Positions 1 through 7,700 of a stretch of 10,452 bases of DNA are shown piece by piece. The first letter of the stretch is position 1, and every line of letters starts with the position of its first letter. The stretch is from positions 1-10,452 of the forward strand of contig NZ_CAJLNI010000064.1 in NCBI RefSeq assembly GCF_905207935.1, in the 5' to 3' direction. The notes under the pieces were generated by a model. It ran no database searches, was not told the DNA's origin, and worked only from the letters and a program-made list of their open reading frames with translations. Origin of the DNA: an uncultured Haemophilus sp. GTDB taxonomy: Bacteria > Pseudomonadota > Gammaproteobacteria > Enterobacterales > Pasteurellaceae. The position numbers and the translations under genes were made by a program.

Positions 1-8
1 GTAATAAA

Positions 9-1745
9 ATGAAAAAAATTTCGTTAAAAATAACCGCACTTTTGCTTGGATGGATAAGTTTTTCAGCCCTAGCAGAACAAACCGTAGATATTGAGATCCG
101 CGGTATTAAGGGTGAACGCGCTATTCGCAATACTGACATGAATGTCAATCTCATTGATAAAGGCGAGATGGACGGCTCAGATCGTTATAAACAATTAGTT
201 TCAGATGCTGTCGATAAAGGCCTTCGAGTCTTTGGTTATTATGGTTCTTCCGTGACCTTTGAATTGAAAAAACGTAAAGGTCAACGAGATTTACTTATTG
301 CGAATGTCACCCCAGGTGAGCCAAGTAAAATTGCAGGAACAGACGTTGAAATTACAGGCGAAGCGGCAGAAGACGAAAACTTCACGGCACTCCGTAAAAA
401 CTTGCCAAAACAAGGTGAGTTAGTTGAGCATCAAAAATACGATGATTATAAAAGTAGTATTTCAAACCTTGCACTAGCTCGTGGTTATCTTGACGGAAAA
501 TTCCAAATTTCTCGCTTAGAAATCAGCCCAGAAACTCATGAAGCATGGTGGCGTATGCTATTTGATAGTGGCGTACGTTATCATTATGGCAATATCACCT
601 TCAACCATTCCCAAATTCGCGAAGATTATTTGCAAAACATGCTCAACATCAAATCGGGCGATCCTTATTTAGTCAGTGATTTATCTGAATTAACCAATAA
701 TTTTTCTTCCACCAACTGGTTTAGCTCCGTACTTTTACAACCGCATGTCCGCGAAGAAGATAAATTAGTGGATATCGAACTTTTACTTTATCCACGTAAG
801 AAAAACTCAATGGAGCTTGGGGTCGGTTTTGCAACTGATACGGGCCCTCATGTCCAAATTGGTTGGACAAAACCTTGGATCAATAGCCGAGGCCATAGTT
901 TCCGTACAAATCTCTACGTCTCTGCGCCAAAACAAAACTTTGAAGCCACCTATAAAATGCCATTGTTGAAAAATCCATTAAATTATTATTATGAATTTTC
1001 AACCGGTTATGAAAAAGAAAATAAAAACGATACGGATACCAAAGCCCTCACTTTCGCTGCATTACGTTATTGGAATAATAGCGAGGGTTGGCAATATTTT
1101 GCAGGTCTTCGTGTCCGTTATGACAGCTACACACAAGCTGATTTCACCGATAAAACCTTCCTGGTTTATCCAACTGGGGGCTTTAACCGTACCCGTTTAA
1201 GAGGTGGCCAATTCCCAACATGGGGAGATACCCAAAAAATCACGGTCGATTTAGGGAATAAGCTTTGGATGTCAGAAGCCAATTTCTTTAAAGTTCAAGC
1301 TTCCACCGCATGGATTCGTACTTATGCAGAAAATCACCGTTTTATTACCCGTGCAGAAATTGGTTATTTAAATACCTCGGATATTCGTAAAATTCCACCG
1401 GCATTACGTTTCTTTGCGGGGGGCGATCGCAGTGTGCGAGGTTATGGCTACAAGAAAATCTCACCGAAAAATAAAGATGGAAAATTAGTCGGCGGCTCTC
1501 GCTTAGTAACAGGTAGCCTTGAATATCAATATCAAGTTTACCCAAATTGGTGGGGAGCAGTATTTGCGGATACAGGCTTAGCCGCAGATGCTTACAAAGC
1601 AAATGAGTTACGCTACGGCGCAGGTTTCGGTGTACGTTGGGCATCGCCAGTTGGTGCCATCAAATTTGATATTGCAACGCCAATTCGAGATAAAGATAAC
1701 AGCAAAAACATTCAATTTTACATTGGCTTAGGGGCTGAAATTTAG
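9..1745 (+). CDS. tamA: TamA, outer-membrane Omp85-family subunit of the translocation and assembly module
   Basis: TamA is the outer-membrane half of the TAM complex. It pairs with TamB and acts in outer-membrane protein assembly and lipid homeostasis. The 578-residue product starts with a classic signal peptide: basic MKK, hydrophobic core at about residues 8-20, and an ALA box at 20-22 with likely cleavage before E23. Residues 23 to about 265 fit three POTRA domains, and about 266-578 form an Omp85 beta-barrel with alternating aromatic strands. The Omp85 loop-6 signature VRGYGY is at 476-481, following GGDRS. The length matches E. coli TamA (577 residues, from memory). The last residues are GLGAEI, so the chain does not end in the aromatic residue common in barrel proteins. 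That is also typical of TamA. Only 8 bases precede the start, so the promoter and most of the ribosome-binding region lie outside the window. tamB follows after 9 nt on the preferred start. The family call is secure. Confidence 0.95.
   Translation: MKKISLKITALLLGWISFSALAEQTVDIEIRGIKGERAIRNTDMNVNLIDKGEMDGSDRYKQLVSDAVDKGLRVFGYYGSSVTFELKKRKGQRDLLIANVTPGEPSKIAGTDVEITGEAAEDENFTALRKNLPKQGELVEHQKYDDYKSSISNLALARGYLDGKFQISRLEISPETHEAWWRMLFDSGVRYHYGNITFNHSQIREDYLQNMLNIKSGDPYLVSDLSELTNNFSSTNWFSSVLLQPHVREEDKLVDIELLLYPRKKNSMELGVGFATDTGPHVQIGWTKPWINSRGHSFRTNLYVSAPKQNFEATYKMPLLKNPLNYYYEFSTGYEKENKNDTDTKALTFAALRYWNNSEGWQYFAGLRVRYDSYTQADFTDKTFLVYPTGGFNRTRLRGGQFPTWGDTQKITVDLGNKLWMSEANFFKVQASTAWIRTYAENHRFITRAEIGYLNTSDIRKIPPALRFFAGGDRSVRGYGYKKISPKNKDGKLVGGSRLVTGSLEYQYQVYPNWWGAVFADTGLAADAYKANELRYGAGFGVRWASPVGAIKFDIATPIRDKDNSKNIQFYIGLGAEI
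33..41 (-). repeat. DNA uptake signal sequence (USS)
   Basis: Perfect ACCGCACTT core. The minus strand continues as a T-rich flank (TATTTTT), as in the extended USS consensus. It encodes T9-A10-L11 inside the TamA signal peptide. Confidence 0.9.
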
Positions 1746-1757
1746 GGTATGACTATG
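1744..1757 (+). promoter_or_regulatory. Ribosome-binding site that decides the tamB start
   Basis: AGGG at 1744-1747 overlaps the tamA stop codon TAG (1743-1745). Two in-frame ATGs follow, at 1749 and 1755. The first is only 1 nt from AGGG, which is too close. The second is 7 nt away, a normal spacing. I therefore prefer 1755 (MSEQEKQ...) over 1749 (MTMSEQ...). The overlap with the stop codon suggests translational coupling of tamB to tamA. Confidence 0.65.
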
Positions 1758-4700
1758 TCTGAACAAGAAAAACAACCAGATAACCAAACGACACAACCCA
1801 TTAAAAAGAAAAAGACCTGCCGTAAAATTTTATGTGTCGGAAGTGCGGTCATTTTTGTCCCTGTTTTAGGCTTAGTCACAGCACTTTCTTTTGATAGTGG
1901 ACAACGTGCACTTATTCAACTCGCCGATAAAATGCTCGATAGCTTATCTATTGAGCAAGTCAGCGGTGGCTTACAAGATGGTTTAGTCTTAGAAAATTTA
2001 CATTTTCAAACAACCGGCGTAGATGTGGCTCTTCCTAAAACGCGTTTACAACTGAATTTAGCTCGTTTACTTTCAGGTGATATTATTGTTGATGACCTCA
2101 GCTTAACGCAGCCTAAAATTGCCATTGATACCAGTGTTATGCCGCCTTCTGAAGAGAAACAGACTGAAAGTAGTCCAATGGAAAAAATCCATTTACCGGT
2201 TTCTGTACAAGTGAAAAATGTCGCGATTACTGACTTTAATATGAAACTCGATCAAAGCAATATTACGTTTTCGTCATTTCAAAGTGCGGTCAGTTTAAAC
2301 AATGAATCTGGCCTTACCCTTGAGCCCACCACGCTTTCAGATGTGCTTTTCTCAACGGTCTCCCAAACTCAACCGAATTCCCCTCAGCCCGAACAAAAAG
2401 AACCTGCTAAACCCGTTGATTGGGCACAAATTGAGCAAACACTCACACCCGCTTTTTTAGGTAATTTAAATACGGTGAACTTGCCTTTTGATATGCACAT
2501 TCCAAGTGTTTTGGGTACAAACTGGCAATATCAATCGCTCAATGAAAAAGGCGAAGAAACACAAAAAATCACTGTGCCTAAAGTAGAATTGCAAGCAGAT
2601 GCCACCGATCATTTAGTAAAATTACAAAAACTCGACATTGACAGCTCTCTTGGTACACTTTCTAGCCAAGGACAACTCCAGCTCAATGAAGATTTTCCGG
2701 TTGATCTCACATTAAAATCTGATCTCCAAGCCTTTAAATCAAAAGACAAAACTATTCTGCCTGCCAGCAAAGTTGATCTCAATTTATCGGGTTCATTGAA
2801 AAAAACGACCGCACTTTCGTTAACTACCCAGGGGGTGCTTGATGCGACCTTAACCGGTGACGTGAAACTGGCTGAAGATAAAATGCCATTAAATCTGCAG
2901 CTAAAAGCGAAAAAAGGTCAATACGCTTTTGCAGATAGCCTTGCACCGCTCAAAATTAACGATGTTGATATCAAACTCACGGGCGATTTATTGAATTATC
3001 ATGCAGAGGTTGTCGGTGGTGTGGACGGTATGGATCATATTCCTCATACCCACGTGGATTTGAATGCGGACGGTAAACTCTATGAAGTCACCCTCAACGA
3101 ATTAAAGCTTGCTGCCCTAGATGGTACGGCACGTTTAACGGGTTCATCAAACTGGAAAGATGGCGCGCAATGGGATGTGACCGCTGATTTAAACAAAATG
3201 AACATTCGCCCTTATGTGCCAGCCATGCCAGCCGTATTATCAGGTAAGGTGAGCTCACAAGGTTCCGCAGATTCCAACCATTGGAAAGTGGATGTGCCTA
3301 CCGTAGATTTAACCGGTAGTCTTTCCTCTCGCCCATTAAGCTTGAGAGGTAGTGTCTTTTTAAGTAATGAAACCTTATTAAATATTCCTGATTTATTGCT
3401 GAACTATGGCGATAACCGCATTGCGGCAAAAGGTATATTAGGTGATAAATCAAACCTAGATTTAGATATCAACGCACCAAGCTTGCGTGGTCTGTGGCAA
3501 GATTTAGCGGGTTCCGTCGTTGGTAAAGCCCAGATTTTAGGTAAGCTTACTGCGCCAACCATTAATACTGATTTAACCGTACAAGGCTTGCACTTCCAAG
3601 GGTTAGACTTATCTAAAGCCTTAATTAAAGGTAATGTTGTGAGTGAACCGCAAGTAAAAGGTGAACTTACCGTCAAAGCGGAAAACTTCCGCTATGGTGA
3701 CAGCATTAAATTGCATAATATTGATTTGAATGCATCAGGTGATGAAAAACATCATACACTTACCTTAAAATCAAAAGGTGAACCTGTTGCAGCTGATTTA
3801 CAAATCACGGGGAATTTTGACCGCACTTCTCAGCAGTGGAAAGGCAATTTAAGCCAAGTGAGCCTAAACTCACCCATCGGTGATTTTAAAGTTAATCAAA
3901 CCGTTCCTGTGACTTATGACAATAAAAAAATCCAAGCCACCATTGGGTCACACTGCTGGGTTAACCAAGATTTAGATTTGTGTTTTCCACAGCAATTTAC
4001 CGCGGGTAAAAATGGCGAAGTCCCTTTTGAGCTTAAACGCATTAATTTAGATTTAGTGAATAGATTGATGGGTCAAAACACGCTCAAAGGCCAATTACAA
4101 AGCCGAGGAAAAGTGGCATGGTTCAGTGATAAACCGTTACAACTAAATGTAGCAGTAGAAGGTAATAACATTGGTGTGGCACAAAAATTAGACTACCGCA
4201 CCTTTAAGCTAGATATTCCTAAATTAAGTGTGAATGCCGATATTCAAAATAACAATTTAACTCTGAAATCAGACATTAACGTTCAGAATCAAGGCCGAAT
4301 CGGCACGGACTTAAAAATTAATGATTTAAGTAAAGGTCGTCAATTAGGCGGCACCTTTACCATTGAAAGTTTACGCTTATCCTTAGCGAATCAACTTTTC
4401 TCTAGCGGGGAAAGCATGGATGGTGAAGTGGTTTCTCGCTTAAGTTTCGGTGGCAATTTAGAAAAACCATTATTAAACGGTAATTTCGATATTCGCAATA
4501 TAAAAACAAAACTAAAAAGCCTGCCTTTTGACGTAACTGATGGTCAAGTGGCAATACGCTTTAATGGTACCTCTTCAACCTTAAATGGTCATGTACAAAC
4601 GCCAGATAGTAAACTCAACATCAATGGGCAGGCTAACTGGGCTAACATGGATAACTGGACGGCAGAAGTCAGAGCGCAAGCGGATAACTTCAAAGTCGAT

Positions 4701-5648
4701 ATTCCGTCTATGGCGAAATTAAAAGTCAGCCCGAATGTGGTTGTCAAAGCGTCACCAAAACTCTTAGATTTAAGCGGAAACGTGGATATTCCATGGGCAA
4801 GAATTGCTATTGAAAGCTTACCAGACAATGCAGAACCGGTGAGTGAAGACGAAGTGATTTTAAATGGCCCGAGAAAAAGTAAAGAAGAACTCATCAATCG
4901 CCAATTTGCTTCAGAAACCAAATCCGGTATGCAAATTCAATCTGATTTAAAAATTAAAATCGGCGACGATGTGCATTTAAATGCCTATGGTTTAAAAACG
5001 AATTTGGATGGTTTACTTTCGGTGAAACAGGATAAAGGCAAATTAGGATTATTCGGTCAAATTAACCTGAAAAATGGTCGTTATGCCTCTTTTGGACAGG
5101 ACTTATTAATTCGTAAAGGACAAATCAGCTTCGCCGGTTTACCTTCACAACCGATGTTAAATATTGAGGCGATTCGTAACCCAGAAGCCATGGAAGACAG
5201 TAAAGTGACTGCAGGGGTAAAAGTGATTGGTATGGCATCTAGCCCACAAGTCACCATTTTCTCTGATCCGGCTAAACCTCAAGACCAAGCACTTTCCTAT
5301 TTATTAACCGGTCGCTCATTAGAAAACAGCGGTGAAGCAGGTTCTAGTGGTTCTGTGGGTGCCGCATTACTTGGCTTAGGTTTAGCGAAAAGTGGTAAAG
5401 TCGTCGGCGGTATTGGCGAAGCCTTTGGTATTCAAGACTTAAACTTAGGCACTGCCGGTGTTGGGGATAGCTCCAAAGTACAAGTTAGTGGTAATATTGG
5501 TAAACGCTTACAAGTGAAATACGGTGTAGGGTTGTTTGATGGCTTGGCGGAAGTGACTTTACGTTATCGCTTAATGCCACAACTTTATTTCCAATCGGTT
5601 TCCAGTACAAACCAAGTTTTTGATTTATTGTATCAATTTGAATTTTAG
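1755..5648 (+). CDS. tamB: TamB, inner-membrane-anchored AsmA-like periplasm-spanning protein
   Basis: TamB is anchored in the inner membrane and spans the periplasm to TamA. AsmA-like proteins of this type (TamB, YhdP, YdbH) are implicated in moving phospholipid to the outer membrane. Numbered from the preferred ATG, the product has 1297 residues. It has a lysine-rich cytosolic N-terminus (KKKK at 17-20) and one membrane anchor at about 25-46. A long run of amphipathic beta repeats follows (recurring LxLxxxL and D/N-G turns), as expected for a beta-taco groove. The C-terminal third matches the TamB_C (DUF490) domain, including a Gly-rich stretch (SGEAGSSGSVGAALLGLG) and the final LLYQFEF. 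Two cysteines, C734 and C743, lie close together and could form a periplasmic disulfide. E. coli TamB is slightly shorter (about 1259). An in-frame alternative start at 1749 would add two residues. ppx follows after 8 nt. The identification is secure. Confidence 0.95.
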   Translation: MSEQEKQPDNQTTQPIKKKKTCRKILCVGSAVIFVPVLGLVTALSFDSGQRALIQLADKMLDSLSIEQVSGGLQDGLVLENLHFQTTGVDVALPKTRLQLNLARLLSGDIIVDDLSLTQPKIAIDTSVMPPSEEKQTESSPMEKIHLPVSVQVKNVAITDFNMKLDQSNITFSSFQSAVSLNNESGLTLEPTTLSDVLFSTVSQTQPNSPQPEQKEPAKPVDWAQIEQTLTPAFLGNLNTVNLPFDMHIPSVLGTNWQYQSLNEKGEETQKITVPKVELQADATDHLVKLQKLDIDSSLGTLSSQGQLQLNEDFPVDLTLKSDLQAFKSKDKTILPASKVDLNLSGSLKKTTALSLTTQGVLDATLTGDVKLAEDKMPLNLQLKAKKGQYAFADSLAPLKINDVDIKLTGDLLNYHAEVVGGVDGMDHIPHTHVDLNADGKLYEVTLNELKLAALDGTARLTGSSNWKDGAQWDVTADLNKMNIRPYVPAMPAVLSGKVSSQGSADSNHWKVDVPTVDLTGSLSSRPLSLRGSVFLSNETLLNIPDLLLNYGDNRIAAKGILGDKSNLDLDINAPSLRGLWQDLAGSVVGKAQILGKLTAPTINTDLTVQGLHFQGLDLSKALIKGNVVSEPQVKGELTVKAENFRYGDSIKLHNIDLNASGDEKHHTLTLKSKGEPVAADLQITGNFDRTSQQWKGNLSQVSLNSPIGDFKVNQTVPVTYDNKKIQATIGSHCWVNQDLDLCFPQQFTAGKNGEVPFELKRINLDLVNRLMGQNTLKGQLQSRGKVAWFSDKPLQLNVAVEGNNIGVAQKLDYRTFKLDIPKLSVNADIQNNNLTLKSDINVQNQGRIGTDLKINDLSKGRQLGGTFTIESLRLSLANQLFSSGESMDGEVVSRLSFGGNLEKPLLNGNFDIRNIKTKLKSLPFDVTDGQVAIRFNGTSSTLNGHVQTPDSKLNINGQANWANMDNWTAEVRAQADNFKVDIPSMAKLKVSPNVVVKASPKLLDLSGNVDIPWARIAIESLPDNAEPVSEDEVILNGPRKSKEELINRQFASETKSGMQIQSDLKIKIGDDVHLNAYGLKTNLDGLLSVKQDKGKLGLFGQINLKNGRYASFGQDLLIRKGQISFAGLPSQPMLNIEAIRNPEAMEDSKVTAGVKVIGMASSPQVTIFSDPAKPQDQALSYLLTGRSLENSGEAGSSGSVGAALLGLGLAKSGKVVGGIGEAFGIQDLNLGTAGVGDSSKVQVSGNIGKRLQVKYGVGLFDGLAEVTLRYRLMPQLYFQSVSSTNQVFDLLYQFEF
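1841..1849 (+). repeat. DNA uptake signal sequence (USS)
   Basis: Perfect AAGTGCGGT followed by CATTTTTG, matching the extended consensus. It encodes part of the TamB membrane anchor (G29-S30-A31-V32). Confidence 0.9.
2282..2290 (+). repeat. DNA uptake signal sequence (USS)
   Basis: Perfect AAGTGCGGT core within tamB, encoding QSAV (176-179). The flank CAGTTT is a weaker match to the T-rich extension. Confidence 0.85.
2808..2816 (-). repeat. DNA uptake signal sequence (USS)
   Basis: Perfect ACCGCACTT within tamB. The minus-strand flank CGTTTTTTTC fits the extended USS. Confidence 0.9.
3820..3828 (-). repeat. DNA uptake signal sequence (USS)
   Basis: Perfect ACCGCACTT within tamB. The minus-strand flank is CAAAATTCCC, AT-rich but not the typical T-run. 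Confidence 0.85.
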
Positions 5649-5656
5649 GAAAGGAC

Positions 5657-7201
5657 ATGCATAACGACAAGCAACTGGCTCAACTCGCAGAACCTCATCA
5701 CCGAGGTGAGGCCCGGGAGATTGCCGCCATTGATTTAGGCTCAAACAGCTTCCACATGATTGTGGCACGCATTATCAATGGCTCGATTCAGGTGCTTTCT
5801 CGTTTAAAACAAAAAGTGAGACTCGCCGATGGCTTAGACGAGCACAATGTATTAAGTCAAGAAGCTATTGAGCGCGGTGTAAATTGCCTTGCGCTTTTTG
5901 CTGAACGCTTACAAGGCTTTGCGCCAGAAGATGTGAATGTCGTCGGCACTTATACCTTACGAAGAGCGGTCAATAATGACGAATTTTTACGCCAAGCAGC
6001 CACTGTCTTTCCCTATCCTATTAATATCATTAGTGGTCAAACTGAAGCCAAAACTATTTATGCGGGTGTTTGCCACACTCAACCCGAAAGCGGACGTAAA
6101 CTGGTCATCGATATTGGTGGTGGCTCGACAGAAATGATCATCGGTGATGATTTCACCCCCTTAGTGGCAGAAAGTCGTCACATGGGCTGCGTGAGCTTTG
6201 CCAAAAAATTCTTCCCGAATGGACAAATTTCAAAAGAAAACTTCGAGCAAGCTCGCCAAAGTGCGGTCAATAAAATTGAAGATTTAAGCTGGGAATATCG
6301 CAAGCTAGGCTGGCAATCGGTGTTAGGTTCATCAGGCACCATCAAAACCGTCCATCAAGTGATTACCGCTACCCTTGACCCGAACGGCATCATCACGGCT
6401 AAACGCTTACAAAATTTAATTGACCGAACCTTACAAGCCTCTCATTTTGAAGAGCTCAATATCGCAGGATTAAATCCAGATCGTGTGGATGTATTTGTGC
6501 CAGGCTTAGCCATTTTAAGTGCTGTTTTTGATGTCTTTGGTTTAGAAAATATGCGCTACTCTGACGGCGCCTTGCGTGAAGGGGTGATTTACAGCTTGGA
6601 ACAAAACTTCCAAGTGTCAGATATCCGCACACGTACCGCGTTAGGACTTGCCGAACAATTTAACTTAGATTTAGCGCAAGCCGATCGCGTAGCCAATAGT
6701 GCGAAAACCTTAATTGACCAATACACCCATTGGCAAAAACCGCATCTTGCTGATGAAATGAAAAATCTGTTGATTTGGGCGGCGCGTTTATTGGAAGTCG
6801 GCATTGTCATTAATCATCGCAATGTGCAAAAACATTCCGCTTACATTCTGCAGAATATGGAATTACCGGGTTTTGATCGTGAACAACAACGCTTATTGGT
6901 AAATTTAGTTCGTTATCACACGGGTGCATTTAAAAATAATGATTTACCGATTTTTGCTCGTTATGCGGATGAAGATGTCCTTGTTTTACTGCTTCTTTTA
7001 CGCATTTCGGTAATTTTAAATAAATCTCGTCAAGCGACAGACAGCACCGACAAAATTAATCTCAGAATTGACCGCTCTTTGCAGACTTGGGAACTGACTT
7101 TTGAGAAACATTACTTGGATAATAATCCGTTAGTATGGAATGATTTGCGCTTAGAAAGCAATTTACTCAAAGATTTAGAACTCAGTTTGATTTTTAACTG
7201 A
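5657..7201 (+). CDS. ppx: Exopolyphosphatase Ppx
   Basis: Ppx is a cytosolic enzyme that removes terminal phosphates processively from inorganic polyphosphate. The 514-residue product matches E. coli Ppx (513) in length and motif order, and it fits Ppx better than the shorter paralogue GppA. The phosphate-binding loop DLGSNSFH is at 26-33. The proposed catalytic glutamate is E130 in SGQTEA, aligning with E. coli E121. The second loop GGGSTE is at 154-159, and SSGTIK at 225-230 and SDGALREG at 302-309 follow. The helical C-terminal HD-like region includes KHSAYILQN (392-400). The conserved His before E380 in that region, HEVG in E. coli as I recall it, is Leu379 here. The start is supported by AGGA at 5647-5650, 6 nt upstream and overlapping the tamB stop, so translation is probably coupled to tamB. 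A terminator follows directly. Confidence 0.93.
   Translation: MHNDKQLAQLAEPHHRGEAREIAAIDLGSNSFHMIVARIINGSIQVLSRLKQKVRLADGLDEHNVLSQEAIERGVNCLALFAERLQGFAPEDVNVVGTYTLRRAVNNDEFLRQAATVFPYPINIISGQTEAKTIYAGVCHTQPESGRKLVIDIGGGSTEMIIGDDFTPLVAESRHMGCVSFAKKFFPNGQISKENFEQARQSAVNKIEDLSWEYRKLGWQSVLGSSGTIKTVHQVITATLDPNGIITAKRLQNLIDRTLQASHFEELNIAGLNPDRVDVFVPGLAILSAVFDVFGLENMRYSDGALREGVIYSLEQNFQVSDIRTRTALGLAEQFNLDLAQADRVANSAKTLIDQYTHWQKPHLADEMKNLLIWAARLLEVGIVINHRNVQKHSAYILQNMELPGFDREQQRLLVNLVRYHTGAFKNNDLPIFARYADEDVLVLLLLLRISVILNKSRQATDSTDKINLRIDRSLQTWELTFEKHYLDNNPLVWNDLRLESNLLKDLELSLIFN
6259..6267 (+). repeat. DNA uptake signal sequence (USS)
   Basis: Perfect AAGTGCGGT within ppx, preceded by an extra A and followed by CAATAAAATT. 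Confidence 0.85.
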
Positions 7202-7203
7202 TA

Positions 7204-7232
7204 AAATAGGGGCTTTCGTGCCCTTATTTTTT
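7204..7232. terminator. Bidirectional intrinsic terminator between ppx and the convergent PRD-like gene
   Basis: The arms AAATAGGGGC (7204-7213) and GCCCTTATTT (7220-7229) pair over 10 bp with one G-T wobble, around the loop TTTCGT. On the plus strand the T-run continues to 7232, which terminates ppx. Read on the minus strand the same stem is followed by a weaker TATTTTAT tail, so it can also serve the convergent gene. The stop codon of that gene (7224-7226) lies inside the 3' arm. Unlike many Haemophilus terminators, it is not built from paired uptake sequences. Confidence 0.85.
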
Positions 7233-7589
7233 ATCTTGCTCCAACAGCAAGCTATAAATATTGGCGAGATAATAGCTCTGCTCTGCTTCGGGAATTTCTT
7301 GCGGAATAAAAGAAAGCAAATCGTGGTGAATTTCCAAAACATCAGGGAAAATGGCCGCACTTTGCATTTCATCATAAAAGGATTGATGAAGCGGGGAAAC
7401 GCAACCCCCTCGTTTTAAGCGGGCAAGGCTGTTGGCAATATGCAATAAGAGTGTGATAACTGTCGGAATAGACACATCAATGCGCCAATGATGCTCTAGG
7501 CGACTTTGCAAAGTCAGAATAATATCAATAACGTCCTGATCAATCTGACCGCGAATTTTCCAACGGGTTAATTGTTTGAGTAACGACAT
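7224..7589 (-). CDS. Small stand-alone PRD-like regulatory protein
   Basis: The product has 121 residues, is mostly helical, and has no signal peptide or membrane segment. The pattern LLLHIANSLARLKRG at about 47-61, then a spacer with FPDVLEIHHDLL at 81-92, then PEAEQSYYLANIY at 100-112, resembles a single PTS regulation domain (PRD). In BglG/LicT-type antiterminators and LevR-type activators these domains are phosphorylated on conserved histidines by PTS components. H50 sits where the first conserved PRD histidine is expected. The position of the second, near the end of the last helix, is N110. No DNA- or RNA-binding domain is present, so it resembles the solo PRD proteins such as E. coli YhfY (about 120 residues). 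It is not a full antiterminator. The start is supported by AAGGA ending 5 nt upstream of the ATG. The gene is divergent from yqaB and convergent with ppx. The PRD call rests on pattern only, so function is uncertain. Confidence 0.6.
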   Translation of the reverse strand: MSLLKQLTRWKIRGQIDQDVIDIILTLQSRLEHHWRIDVSIPTVITLLLHIANSLARLKRGGCVSPLHQSFYDEMQSAAIFPDVLEIHHDLLSFIPQEIPEAEQSYYLANIYSLLLEQDKK

Positions 7590-7627
7590 AACATTCCTTT
7601 TTAAGATAGGATAACTTTACCGCTATT

Positions 7628-7660
7628 TCACAAAATTACCAGTGCACAGATCACAAAATT
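7628..7660. repeat. Direct repeat in the divergent PRD-like/yqaB intergenic region
   Basis: TCACAAAATT occurs perfectly at 7628-7637 and again at 7651-7660, a start-to-start distance of 23 bp, roughly two helical turns. The pair lies in the middle of the 111-bp gap between two divergent genes, where an operator would be expected. The regulator is unknown, and a 10-bp AT-rich repeat could also be chance. Confidence 0.35.
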
Positions 7661-7700
7661 GAAACAAAGTGAAAAAATTTACTAACTAGGAAAGCAATAA

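Noticed and set aside
1345..1644. Minus-strand open frame inside tamA, and similar open frames inside tamB, ppx, yqaA and purT
   Set aside because: They overlap conserved coding sequence in full, have no recognisable family and lack ribosome-binding sites, so they are read as shadows of the real genes.
7354..7362. Ninth USS in the PRD-like gene, and near-matches at 4195-4203, 5952-5960, 7070-7078 and 8464-8472
   Set aside because: Each differs from the 9-bp core by one base. They may be decayed copies, but I counted only perfect cores.
7639..7660. CRP site in the PRD-like/yqaB gap
   Set aside because: One good half-site (AGATCACA, 7648-7655) is present, but the other half has no TGTGA at the required N6 spacing.
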